Assembly: GCF_900156065.1 (NCBI RefSeq)
Contig: NZ_FTNF01000021.1
Coordinates: 1-64,000, forward strand
Origin: Micromonospora avicenniae
GTDB lineage: Bacteria; Actinomycetota; Actinomycetes; Mycobacteriales; Micromonosporaceae
DNA length: 64,000 nt
Direction: 5' to 3'
The position numbers and the translations under genes were made by a program. Positions 26,552 through 35,088 of the stretch are shown in pieces. Position 1 is the first letter of the stretch, and each line of letters opens with the position of its first letter. Below the pieces are notes generated by a model that was not told the origin of the DNA, did no database searches, and saw nothing but the letters and a program-made list of their open reading frames with translations.

Positions 26552-27523
26552 TCAGATCAACAGCAGGGTCTTCCCCACGGCGGTGCGGTTTTCGACCGCG
26601 GCGTGCGCGTCGGCGGCACGCTCCAACGGAAAGGTCTGCCCGATGAGCGGCCGGACGAGTCCCGCTGCCGCCTGCGACATCATCTGCTCCGCCCACCGCG
26701 CCACATGCGGTCCGAAGTCGAAGAGCTGTTCGATGCCGATCACCGTCACGCCCCGTTGGCGCGCCTCCGCAGGGTCGATGAGCGTGGCCTCACCGCTGGA
26801 GGCTCCGTGCACCGAGAAACGGCCGCCGCGGGCCGTCACCTCGAACGCGGCACGCCCGATCTCGCCGCCGACGCCGTCGAACACCACATCCGGTCCCGCG
26901 CCACCGGTCGCTTCGAGCACCCGCCGGGTCCAACCTGGTTCGGAGTAGTCAACCGCCGCATCGGCGCCGCGCTCCCGGACCACCTCGAGCTTCCGGTCTC
27001 CGCGAGCGGCTCCGACGACGCGCGCGCCCATCGCACGGGCTATCTGCACCAGTAGGCTGCCCACCCCGCCCGCCGCCGCTTCGACCAGAACCCAGTCTCC
27101 GGGGCCGATCTTGGCGTGCTCGGCCAGCCCTTGCGCGGTGCTGCCGTCGCTGTAGAGGGCGATGGCCTCCGGCAGGCCGAGGCCGTCCGGCACCGGGAAC
27201 AGCTCCCCGACCGGCGCCACCGCCCGCTCGGCGAAACCACCGGTTTCTCCTGTTCCGGCCACGACACGCTGCCCCAGCCAAACCGGATCCACCTGGGCGC
27301 CGACCGCGCTCACCAGCCCGGCCACCAGACCGCCCGGCACGTACGGCAGCCGCGGCCGTTCATGCCATCTGTCGGTGCCACGCCGGATCTGCGTCTCCAC
27401 GAACGTCATGCCCGCCACCGCCACGTCGACCACGGCCTGGCCCGGCCCGGCCACCGGGTCGGGCGCCTGACCCGGAACCAGAACCTCGGGACCCCCGAAA
27501 CGAACCGCCTGGACAACTCGCAT
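26552..27523 (-). CDS. MDR-family quinone oxidoreductase-like protein
   Basis: About 323 residues, medium-chain dehydrogenase/reductase fold of the zinc-free quinone oxidoreductase (Qor) branch. It starts MRVVQAVRFGGPEVLVPGQ, has a GroES-like N-terminal part with TFVETQIRRG, and a Rossmann motif AAAGGVGSLLVQIARAMGARVVG (about 145-167). Catalytic zinc ligands are not evident. ATG 27523 is preferred over ATG 27538, because GGGAG falls between them. NADPH-dependent reduction of quinones or enones is the family activity; the substrate is not known. Monocistronic as far as visible. Confidence 0.88.
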   Translation of the reverse strand: MRVVQAVRFGGPEVLVPGQAPDPVAGPGQAVVDVAVAGMTFVETQIRRGTDRWHERPRLPYVPGGLVAGLVSAVGAQVDPVWLGQRVVAGTGETGGFAERAVAPVGELFPVPDGLGLPEAIALYSDGSTAQGLAEHAKIGPGDWVLVEAAAGGVGSLLVQIARAMGARVVGAARGDRKLEVVRERGADAAVDYSEPGWTRRVLEATGGAGPDVVFDGVGGEIGRAAFEVTARGGRFSVHGASSGEATLIDPAEARQRGVTVIGIEQLFDFGPHVARWAEQMMSQAAAGLVRPLIGQTFPLERAADAHAAVENRTAVGKTLLLI

Positions 27524-27837
27524 GACACTGACTCCCATCCGTTCGCCGACGCGAACGCCGAAAGCATGCGACCTCTAGTCTGGTTGAGGTCAACCGAGGC
27601 ATCCCCGATGTGACTCGTGGTCCCGCAGCCACTGCCTCAGGCCGCCGTCCGGCCCGCTCTCCTCGCACCCTCGGCGTGCTCGCTGGCGTGGACGGCTGTG
27701 GCGGCTCACCCGCCCATGGGCCTGGTTCTGACGCCGCCGACCAGACCGCCAGCCGACGCGAGCGGCGGCTGGCCGGGTTCCGCTGTCGCCGCGCTCCAAC
27801 CGGCTCCACCAGCGAGGGTGCCTGCGGTCGGCCTCAC
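27524..27837. other. Gap without a recognisable gene
   Basis: This stretch separates the MDR start from the end of the three-gene operon. Open frames in it are short, Pro/Ala-rich and overlapping, with no domain. No clear hairpin follows the operon's last stop codon. Confidence 0.4.
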
Positions 27838-28362
27838 CTATCCGCCGTAAAGATGCACGCGGTTGTCGGCATCATGATCCGGCTTGCGATGGATGAACCC
27901 GTCGGGCTCTACTGGGCCGTTGCCGACGTGCACTACCCAATCCTCGTAGAACCAGCTGGGGTTGCAGGCGCACCGAGTGACCGTGAACCGGAAGTTGGCC
28001 CGGTAGCGGCCTACCTGCCCCGGCGAGAGGGTGAAGAGGCGGGCCGTGCCACGGTCGCGCGGATATGCCGCACCGCCGGGTAACCGATCAACAGCCGTCG
28101 TGGAACCTTCAATGGTGAGCCACAAGCCCACTTCGCGGGCTCGCTCTATGCCCCCGCTGAGCACCTCGTCGTGGCCCACGTAGCCGGCCGCGTCGTCATA
28201 GAGCACCTCGTGGACGGCCACGTCACCCATCGGTAGTGAGGCAGGAAGTGGTACCGGCCGGTTCAGTCCACGGCGGAGGTTGGCGTGCCGAGCGCCGCGT
28301 GCAGCTGAGCTCCACCGCACCCGCACCCGCTGGACCGTGATCACCGCGCAACCATGACTCAC
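27838..28362 (-). CDS. Unrecognised protein, third gene of the 27.8-32.9 kb operon
   Basis: No family is recognised. The frame is supported by strong third-position G/C and a balanced composition: MGDVAVHEVLYDDAAGYVG, GLWLTIEGSTTAVDRLPGG, GRYRANFRFTVTRCAC and FYEDWVVHVGNGP read like a beta-sandwich of about 175 residues. There is a CxC pair near the C-terminus. No signal peptide is visible. The start is uncertain: GTG 28362 and GTG 28344 are possible, neither with a good ribosome binding site, and coding character extends a little upstream toward the stop of the 822-residue gene. It follows that gene on the same strand. A partner or immunity-type role is only a guess. Confidence 0.55.
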   Translation of the reverse strand: MSHGCAVITVQRVRVRWSSAARGARHANLRRGLNRPVPLPASLPMGDVAVHEVLYDDAAGYVGHDEVLSGGIERAREVGLWLTIEGSTTAVDRLPGGAAYPRDRGTARLFTLSPGQVGRYRANFRFTVTRCACNPSWFYEDWVVHVGNGPVEPDGFIHRKPDHDADNRVHLYGG

Positions 28363-28484
28363 AAGCCGCCAGCGTCGCCAGCTGTTATCCGCGCGTGCCG
28401 CGATGCGCTGCGGCTCGGGCGCCGAGGAGCCGTAGTCGCTGCCCCGTCCGGTCGCCGACCGGGTGATCGGCGAAGGACGGCAGT

Positions 28485-30953
28485 TCAGAGCGGGATCGAC
28501 TGGACGTCGATGTCGATGCCGCTGGTCGGTGTGTAGTCGAACCAGGTGGCCATGAGCGACGCTCCTGCCGCCGCCGAGATGTCGGCGTCGACGCCGTCGC
28601 CGCCTGGCTCGCCGTCGGCTCCGTACGAGATGAGGTCGTAGTCGTTGCCGCTGCCCGGCAGCCGATAGACCAGCTCGCGGTTCCACGCATCGTGGAAGGG
28701 GCTGCCGGGCAAGTCGTCCAGCTGCGGCGGGTACTCGTCGTTCGCGTCGCGGTAGCGCTCCAACTCCTCGACCACACGCTGCATGATGTCCCAGGTGGTG
28801 CGCTGCTGCGGGTAGAGCAGCGGCCGAGCGTGCTGCTCCGGGTTCGCCGGTGGGATGCCCGCGTAGTTGGTGTGCGCGAAAGCGCTCACCTCCTGAGCGA
28901 TCGTCAGGTACGGCGACTGGCCCGTCGGGCTGCCTGTGTCGAGCAGGTGGGTGAATCGTTCCTCGAAGCCGGGCCGGATCGGCACGACCACCCGGGCGTA
29001 GCCGGCTCGAAGGAAGTCGCGGTGCACCGGGTCGCCGTGCTCGAACAGCAGCTTTTCCCGGGCCAGGTCGTCGCTGCCCCAGAAGTACGGGTATAGGAAG
29101 TACAGCAGGTTCTCCCACTCGACGGCGTGGTGGATGAACTTGACCAGGTCTCCGAAGCCGGACATGGTTGCCCACTGGGCCGCAGTGAGGTTTCGGTCGG
29201 GCTGCGGCTTGTCGTCCGGGGTGTCGAGGCTGTCGGCGTCTCGGTCCACGGACTGCTTGATGATGCTGCCGACCTCGTTCGGCGCTGTCTCGAACTCCGG
29301 CCCGACGAGCCAGGTCAGGACAGTACGCATCAGCTCGTCGCGCTCCAGTCGCCGCAGCGTGAGAGTGTCCTTGCCCGACAGCAGCATCCACAGCCGGTCA
29401 CGCTTGTCCTGCAGCAGCGCCTGCTGGGTCTGGTGCTTGGCCAGTGCGGTGTCGCGCAGGGCGGTCCACACCCGCTGCTTCCAGTCCCAGAACGTCCGGT
29501 CCTGTCGCTTGGCGCCCGCAACCAGCGAGAACTGCATTGTGTACTCGGGCGCCCTCATGAACGTCACCATGAGCTTGTCGCCGCCGACAATACCCTTGCC
29601 CTTCACCTCGGCGATTCCGGTGCCCGGCGCGGGCAACTGCAGTTGCATCTGGGTCTCCTCGGTCGGCCACAGCATCACAGGCATATCGCCCTGAGCCGGA
29701 CCCCACCATTCGATGATCCCGGCGAACCCGCTGCCCATCGTGTAGCCGGGCGGAGCGGTGAACTCGATCGGCCCGTCGACGTCCTTGCCCGACTCGAACC
29801 GGTGCGCGTACGGGATGCTGATCCCTTCGGCCGGCGGCGGCTCCAATGCGACCCCGTACTCCTTGCCCAGGCTGGTCCAGCTCGTTTCGGTGATGTCGTC
29901 GATTGACAGCGCGAATGAGAACGGTGTGCGGATCCGCACGTCGAGGTCGGCCAGTTCGCGGTGGCGGGCCCAGAGGCGCGCACCTGGGTTGGGCACCGCG
30001 ATGTCGAAGGTCAGCCTCAGTCCGTAGCGGTACAGGTCGACGCGCCACTTGCGCATCATGCGGTAGTAGTCGACGCGCAGCGCGCGGTCGGCGTGCGGGT
30101 TGGTGATGGTGCGGTAGGAGGTGTCTTCGGCGCCTCGCGTCGATTCCAGCTTCACCGACACCTTGTGCTCCTGCCGGGTACGCGCCGAGGCCTTCTGGGT
30201 GGTTTCGCGCGTATTCTGCACGCTCTCCTTCACCGCAGCGCGGTCCTCTGACGAGTTGTTGAGACCGACGGTGACCGAGGCGGTCACCGGGCCGTACCCG
30301 CCGCTGACGCTCGAGCCGAAGTTGAACGCGCTGGTGTGCCGGGATTCGTTCTCGGTCGAGATCGACGCATCGGTCTTGTCGACTACGCCGCGTTCGCTGT
30401 AACTCTCGAAGTAGTCCGAGATGATTTGCTCGTACTCGTCCTTGGTGGTGGACCATTCCTTGTGTGAGACCGTCACCGTCTCCATCGGCGTCAGCGGCAC
30501 GGTGAAGACCAGCTCGCCTTTCTCCGTCCCGGCCGGCGACATCTCGATGCGCTCCAGGTGCAGCCGCCCGACCGGCGCGATTCGCAGGCGCTGCTCGAAG
30601 GCCGCCACCATGTAGGTGGCCGCCGGGGTGGACCGCAGCCTCGCGATGGCGTGCCCCAGCCGTAGGTATGCCGAGCCGTCCAGCTCCGCGAGCCGCCCCG
30701 CGACGGGCAGGTGCTCGGCGGGCTCGGCCATGAGCGTCTGCGCGAGGTCCAGCAGGTGGTGGTCGTCCGGCAGAGCGGGCCGCAGCGCGCGCAGTTCTTG
30801 CTCCGTTGGGGCCAGGTCCCGGACGAAGTTGACCTTCTCCATCGCACGGCCGCCGACCGATCCGATCCGGGAGCGCTCGGTGTCGCTCAGCTCGGTTTGC
30901 ACGTAGCTGGCCTTCAGCAGTACCCGCTTGCTGTTGGTGAGTTCCACGAACAC
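28485..30953 (-). CDS. Unrecognised 822-residue protein ending in a GspG pseudopilin-like head domain
   Basis: The first roughly 715 residues match no family I know. They include a Ser/Thr-rich, amphipathic stretch (about 195-260, with SSVSGGYGPVTASVTVGLNN) like a beta-hairpin segment, a beta-rich part with EPPPAEGISIPYAHRFESG, and a helical part with FGDLVKFIHHAVEWENLLYF. The last 100 residues resemble the globular domain of type II secretion GspG: VVEELERYRDANDEYPPQL, a W-N-R-E-L-V-Y-R-L-P-G segment, then DYDLISYGADGEPGGDGVDA, the family's calcium-binding loop. The N-terminal pilin helix is absent. GTG 30953 is 13 bp from the upstream gene; GTG 30947 is better spaced from GAGAGG. No signal peptide. 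Confidence 0.72.
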   Translation of the reverse strand: MFVELTNSKRVLLKASYVQTELSDTERSRIGSVGGRAMEKVNFVRDLAPTEQELRALRPALPDDHHLLDLAQTLMAEPAEHLPVAGRLAELDGSAYLRLGHAIARLRSTPAATYMVAAFEQRLRIAPVGRLHLERIEMSPAGTEKGELVFTVPLTPMETVTVSHKEWSTTKDEYEQIISDYFESYSERGVVDKTDASISTENESRHTSAFNFGSSVSGGYGPVTASVTVGLNNSSEDRAAVKESVQNTRETTQKASARTRQEHKVSVKLESTRGAEDTSYRTITNPHADRALRVDYYRMMRKWRVDLYRYGLRLTFDIAVPNPGARLWARHRELADLDVRIRTPFSFALSIDDITETSWTSLGKEYGVALEPPPAEGISIPYAHRFESGKDVDGPIEFTAPPGYTMGSGFAGIIEWWGPAQGDMPVMLWPTEETQMQLQLPAPGTGIAEVKGKGIVGGDKLMVTFMRAPEYTMQFSLVAGAKRQDRTFWDWKQRVWTALRDTALAKHQTQQALLQDKRDRLWMLLSGKDTLTLRRLERDELMRTVLTWLVGPEFETAPNEVGSIIKQSVDRDADSLDTPDDKPQPDRNLTAAQWATMSGFGDLVKFIHHAVEWENLLYFLYPYFWGSDDLAREKLLFEHGDPVHRDFLRAGYARVVVPIRPGFEERFTHLLDTGSPTGQSPYLTIAQEVSAFAHTNYAGIPPANPEQHARPLLYPQQRTTWDIMQRVVEELERYRDANDEYPPQLDDLPGSPFHDAWNRELVYRLPGSGNDYDLISYGADGEPGGDGVDADISAAAGASLMATWFDYTPTSGIDIDVQSIPL

Positions 30954-30966
30954 GCACCTCTCGAGG

Positions 30967-32904
30967 TCAACGGACGGTGATGCGGCCCAAGTAGCGGACC
31001 TTCAACGGGGGCGGGGGCTCGGGGGACCGGAACAGGTCCTGGTGGTTGCGGGTCTGCCCGTAGTCATGGATGTTGATTAGGTCGCCCTTGACCGGGTCCC
31101 GCGATCCCCGGTGGGCGGCCATGGCCCGCACCACGTACACCCCTGAGGACACCTCTGCGATGAGGTGCTTGGGGTCGGGGGCCTTCACGGTCGTCTGCGG
31201 CTGCTCCGGCTGCGCCTCGGCCGGGGGTGCTGGCGGCGGGGCGCTGGTGGCGGCGTACGCCTGGGTGGAGAAGGTCATTACCGCGATCCCGCCGGCTGCC
31301 GCCGCCGCGGCCCTGGCCACCGGCGCGGCCGCCCGCATCGCGGTCGTCAGCAGCGGTACGACGTTGCTGGTGGTGTTCGCGGCGCCCCCCGCCCCGCCGA
31401 CCTGTGCCAGCGCGACATCCTGGAACGTCAACGCCGCACCGCGGCTGGCCGTCGCGAGGGCGACCTGCGGGCCTGAGCCGGCCTCCACCACCAGCTGCGG
31501 CAGCGCGGTTCGGCCGAGCCCGCCGATCATGTTGGCGCCGACCAGCTCGCCCCCGCTCAGCTCGGCGGCGGCCAGTGCCCCACCCGCGAGCAGCCCCGCG
31601 TCGATAGCCACGGCCAGTCCGCCGGTGACCACCACCGGCACCACCACCAAGGTGACGGCCAGGTACGGGTGCTCGTTGATCCAGCGAATCACCGCGTTGG
31701 CGAACTCTTTGAGCCCCGGCACGGCCATGTTCGCCATCCGGGCCATCTCCTCGACCTTCACCAGCACGTCCTGGCGCAGCATCGCCACCCCCCGGCGTCC
31801 GCCGAGCAACTCCGCCCACGCCTCGGCCTGCTTACGGAACTGCTCCCAGAGCGTGTCCACGTTCGGGCCCGGCAGCGGCACCAGCTGCCGGTGGGCGGCC
31901 TCGTCGCACACCAGCAGCCACTCCTCGCCGGGCAGCACGAGCCCGCGCTGGAACATGGCCTCCTCGATGCCGCTCTGGAACGGCCTCAGCTGGTCGATCA
32001 CGTCGAACCGGCACTTGATGCGCGGGACGGCGTCACCCTCGTACGACGTGTCGCCGAGTTCCAGCTGCAGATCCTTGAAGCGCTCCGGAGCCAAGCAGTA
32101 GACGTACGCGGCCATGATGTGCTTGGCCAAGGCCTTGACCAGCACCTTCCGGCGACTGCCGTCGTCGGAGTCCATCTCGACGCAGATCTTGTACAGCAGT
32201 AGGCCCCTGACCTCCCGGCGCACCTGAAGAGCCATCCGGATCGCCTTGAATCCGTGTCGGGCCAGCAGCGTCCCGCACAGCACGACGAACAGCCGGTTGA
32301 CCGGCAGCGGGATCTTCACTTCCTTGCCATACGGCGGGTAGTAGTCACCGGGCCGGTAGGGCAGCCGATACTTGCGGTAGACCCGGGTGATGTTTTCGAG
32401 CTTGGCCAAGCCGCGCTGGCGGCCGGTGTCGGAGTCTGGCTTGATCTCGTAGAACTCGTGCCGGCCACGCGGCAGCGCTGGCTTCGGCGCTGCCGGGCCG
32501 GCGCCCGCAGCGGGGCTAAGGATCAAAGAGTTGAGCAGAGCCGCAATGGGCGGGGCGGAGACGCCGTCGTGGGTGACGATGTCCGGCCACTGCATCCGCT
32601 CGGCCATCAGCTGCTCGACCGTGACGTGCTTGTTGCGCGCGGCCAGCATCTCGCTGTAGTTGCGCTTGCCGCCGTGGTCGGGCCAGTCCCGCTGGTCGAG
32701 CACCGCCTGTAGGAACGCGGCTTGGTTGGTGATCGTCACGTAGTGCTCGAAGATCACCTTTTCGGCGATGTCCAGTCCGAATATCTGGGTGCCGTTGAGC
32801 TGGCCGCGGTCCTTAGCTGCATCGAGCATCTCGCCAACGGTGTAGCAGCCGCCGGAGGTGGTAATGGCCATGTGGCACAAGGTAAAGACTGTGGTCTGGG
32901 TCAC
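30967..32904 (-). CDS. Unrecognised 645-residue protein with PD...ExK-like motif and hydrophobic segments
   Basis: First gene of the operon. No family is recognised as a whole. WPDIV (Pro107-Asp108) followed about 45 residues later by HEFYEIKPDS (Glu153-x-Lys155) and then GRQRGLAKLENI has the spacing and shape of a PD-(D/E)xK nuclease core. The centre (200-410) is mixed alpha/beta. Two strongly hydrophobic regions follow (about 418-470, and the Ala-rich stretch 540-570), then a Pro-rich linker and a small beta-rich tail with LIAEVSSGVYVVRAMAAHRG. GTG 32904 and ATG 32871 are possible starts; neither has a clear ribosome binding site. A membrane-associated or secreted nuclease effector is one reading; unproven. 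Confidence 0.7.
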   Translation of the reverse strand: MTQTTVFTLCHMAITTSGGCYTVGEMLDAAKDRGQLNGTQIFGLDIAEKVIFEHYVTITNQAAFLQAVLDQRDWPDHGGKRNYSEMLAARNKHVTVEQLMAERMQWPDIVTHDGVSAPPIAALLNSLILSPAAGAGPAAPKPALPRGRHEFYEIKPDSDTGRQRGLAKLENITRVYRKYRLPYRPGDYYPPYGKEVKIPLPVNRLFVVLCGTLLARHGFKAIRMALQVRREVRGLLLYKICVEMDSDDGSRRKVLVKALAKHIMAAYVYCLAPERFKDLQLELGDTSYEGDAVPRIKCRFDVIDQLRPFQSGIEEAMFQRGLVLPGEEWLLVCDEAAHRQLVPLPGPNVDTLWEQFRKQAEAWAELLGGRRGVAMLRQDVLVKVEEMARMANMAVPGLKEFANAVIRWINEHPYLAVTLVVVPVVVTGGLAVAIDAGLLAGGALAAAELSGGELVGANMIGGLGRTALPQLVVEAGSGPQVALATASRGAALTFQDVALAQVGGAGGAANTTSNVVPLLTTAMRAAAPVARAAAAAAGGIAVMTFSTQAYAATSAPPPAPPAEAQPEQPQTTVKAPDPKHLIAEVSSGVYVVRAMAAHRGSRDPVKGDLINIHDYGQTRNHQDLFRSPEPPPPLKVRYLGRITVR

Positions 32905-32959
32905 ACAGTTGTCTGTCCGATGTGCGTCGCGTAGCGGTTGGTACGACAGCCGCCGTTCT

Positions 32960-32999
32960 GGCTGCCCGGCACCCGCCAGGCGGCGGGCACCGGGCAGCC
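32960..32999 (-). terminator. Hairpin terminator of the S15 hydrolase gene
   Basis: GGCTGCCCGG at 32960-32969 pairs with CCGGGCAGCC at 32990-32999, and after two mismatches CCCGCC pairs with GGCGGG around a 4-base loop. It starts seven bases past the hydrolase stop codon and separates it from the three-gene operon, which therefore needs its own promoter in 32905-32959. Confidence 0.75.
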
Positions 33000-33005
33000 A
33001 TTCAG

Positions 33006-34835
33006 TCAGCCGATCCGGGAGGGCCTCAACGGGAAGGTGCCGCGGCCCACGTCGCTGAGCGTGGTGGTGTTCGCCGCCAGGTACGAGTCCAGGAACGGCG
33101 AGCGGTCACCGTGGGTCGCCACGTCGAACCGCGGGTTCTGCACGTCCAAGGTGAGGCGGGCGCCGGAGACCTTGATCGTGTGGCCGGAGGGCACGTCCCG
33201 CCACCTGTTGGAGGTGATGGTCCCGATCTGGACGCCCAGCTGGTGCCCACGTTCGAAGGTCCAGTCGGTCGACTTCAGGTCGAACGAGACGCGTCCGCCG
33301 CGCTCCACCAGCGCGACGTTCTCGTCGAACATCGTCGCCGTGCCGTCCGGAGCGACGTCCCACAGGCGCACCATCACGTTCCCGCTCGCGCTCGCGTTGA
33401 GCGTGATCCTCGGCGTACCCGTGATCCGGAGCTGCTGCGGCGCGGGCATCGACCAGGTCCAGAAGCTGTTGGCTGGGGCGTCGCCCTGCTTGGCGGCGTT
33501 CTTCTCGGCACGCGACAGCACCTCGGTCCGGGGCGCCCGCTCCATGTCCCACCGGCCATGATCCATCGCGGTGGTCTCCGCGACCGCCGCCGCGGCGCTG
33601 CCGTCGTCGACGTACCGGCCGGTGGAGAGCCGCGCGTCGTACGACGACGCGGTCGACGGCCAGGTCCGCTGCGCGCGCCAGTGCCCGAGGTTGTCCTCGA
33701 TGACGTACGCCGGGTCGGTCACCGACGGGCGGGTGCCGCCGAGGTACTGGTCGTAGAAGCGCATCACCTCGTCGAACCAACCGGTACGGCCCATCGCCAA
33801 CCGGCCGTCGCGTTCGGTGTCGTTGCCCCGCACGTGGTCCCACTGGCCGAGCCAACCGCGCTCCGGACCCTGGTGGTTGTCCAGGTACTCCTGCATGTCC
33901 TCCGGCTTGGTGTTGGACTCGATGAAGCCCTGGGTCACGAACAACGGCGTCCTGGTGCCGGCAGCGTCCTTGGCCAGGTTCCTGGCCCTCCAGTACGCGG
34001 AGTCGGCGTCAGGGTTGTTGTTGTTGGTCATGTTGTCGCTCAAGCACTCCGGATGGCTCGTCTCGTAGAGCGCGTTCGCCTTGTACCGGTCGCTGTCGTC
34101 GGCCATGGGAGGCATGACCGCGATCGAGTTGTAGGCCGCCGGTGTGCCCGTGACGTTGGGGCGCGGCACCTTGTTGCTGAACAGGTAGTTGTACATGTCC
34201 CAGACGGGTTCCTGGGCGACGACCCCCTTCAGGGCGTCCATCTTGAGGTTGTTGCCCACCAGCCCGGTGACTGCGTCGTAGGACTTGCCGTACATCCCGA
34301 CCTTGCCGTTGGACCACGACTGGCCGGCCGACCACTGGATGGCTGCGCGGACGTCGGCCTGTTCGCCCGGGCCGACCCAGTCCAGGCATCCGGTGCTGCC
34401 GCCGAAGCCGCGCAGGTCGACCATCACGAACGTGTAGCCGCGGGCCATCAGGTCGGCGCCGTCGACGAAGTCCTGGAAGCGGGCCGACGGTCCGACCCGG
34501 TCCCAGCCCTCGGGGCCGGTCTGGCCGGCGTGGGCGAAGTAGGGGCCGATCGAGAGGATCACCGGCGTCTTCGCGTTCGGCGGCAGGTGCGCCGGGCGCA
34601 GCACGTCGGCGTGCAGCTCGACGCCGCTGCCGTCCGAGGACGGGAAGTACGCCTCCGTCCACGCGGCCCCCTCCGGGACCCGTGGGTTCTCCTCGTGGGT
34701 GATCGACTCGTCGGCTGCCGCAGTCGCTGTCCCGGCTGCCTGTGCGGCTGCGGGCGATCCGCCCGCAGCCAAAATCGTGACGATGCTCAATGCACCGGCC
34801 GCCGCGGCGGCCGACACCTTCCTGCCACGGATCAT
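33006..34835 (-). CDS. Secreted S15/CocE-family hydrolase (X-Pro dipeptidyl-peptidase-like)
   Basis: A 609-residue exported alpha/beta hydrolase. The signal peptide is MIRGRKVSAAAAAGALSIV through AAAQA. The catalytic domain has VILSIGPYFAH, TFVMVDLRGFGGSTGCLDW, the nucleophile in GMYGKSYDA (Ser near residue 184), an acid in FVTQGFIESNTKPED and His in GQWDHVRGND. A C-terminal jelly-roll (PepX_C type) includes SFWTWSMPAPQQLRITGTPRI and VMVRLWDVAPDG. The open frame extends to 35006, but ATG 34835 has GAGGAGCAGGG just upstream and gives a proper signal peptide. It could act as a Xaa-Pro dipeptidase or an ester hydrolase outside the cell. Confidence 0.9.
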   Translation of the reverse strand: MIRGRKVSAAAAAGALSIVTILAAGGSPAAAQAAGTATAAADESITHEENPRVPEGAAWTEAYFPSSDGSGVELHADVLRPAHLPPNAKTPVILSIGPYFAHAGQTGPEGWDRVGPSARFQDFVDGADLMARGYTFVMVDLRGFGGSTGCLDWVGPGEQADVRAAIQWSAGQSWSNGKVGMYGKSYDAVTGLVGNNLKMDALKGVVAQEPVWDMYNYLFSNKVPRPNVTGTPAAYNSIAVMPPMADDSDRYKANALYETSHPECLSDNMTNNNNPDADSAYWRARNLAKDAAGTRTPLFVTQGFIESNTKPEDMQEYLDNHQGPERGWLGQWDHVRGNDTERDGRLAMGRTGWFDEVMRFYDQYLGGTRPSVTDPAYVIEDNLGHWRAQRTWPSTASSYDARLSTGRYVDDGSAAAAVAETTAMDHGRWDMERAPRTEVLSRAEKNAAKQGDAPANSFWTWSMPAPQQLRITGTPRITLNASASGNVMVRLWDVAPDGTATMFDENVALVERGGRVSFDLKSTDWTFERGHQLGVQIGTITSNRWRDVPSGHTIKVSGARLTLDVQNPRFDVATHGDRSPFLDSYLAANTTTLSDVGRGTFPLRPSRIG

Positions 34836-35011
34836 CCCTGCTCCTCTGAAATCGACTCCAGACGAGGCCCGCCTGCTTGCCCAGCCGAGCGTAGTGATGG
34901 TCGTCGTTCCTGTCTGCCCTGGACACTCCGCTTCGACCTTCGCCGGCCCGAGCGCCGCGAGATGCGGGTGAGTCCGTCTCGTCGGGCGCTGAGGAGCTCC
35001 GCACACACGAC

Positions 35012-35044
35012 GGAACGGCCGGACCTTTCAGGTCCGGCCGTTCC
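35012..35044 (-). terminator. Hairpin terminator after GH115
   Basis: A perfect 14-bp stem: GGAACGGCCGGACC (35012-35025) with GGTCCGGCCGTTCC (35031-35044), and a 5-base loop. It lies 45 bp past the GH115 stop codon on the minus strand and ends the uxaC-GH115 unit. Confidence 0.85.
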
Positions 35045-35088
35045 GGTTCGCGGCGGGGCAGGATCTGCTGCTGCTCGGTGTCAGAGCG

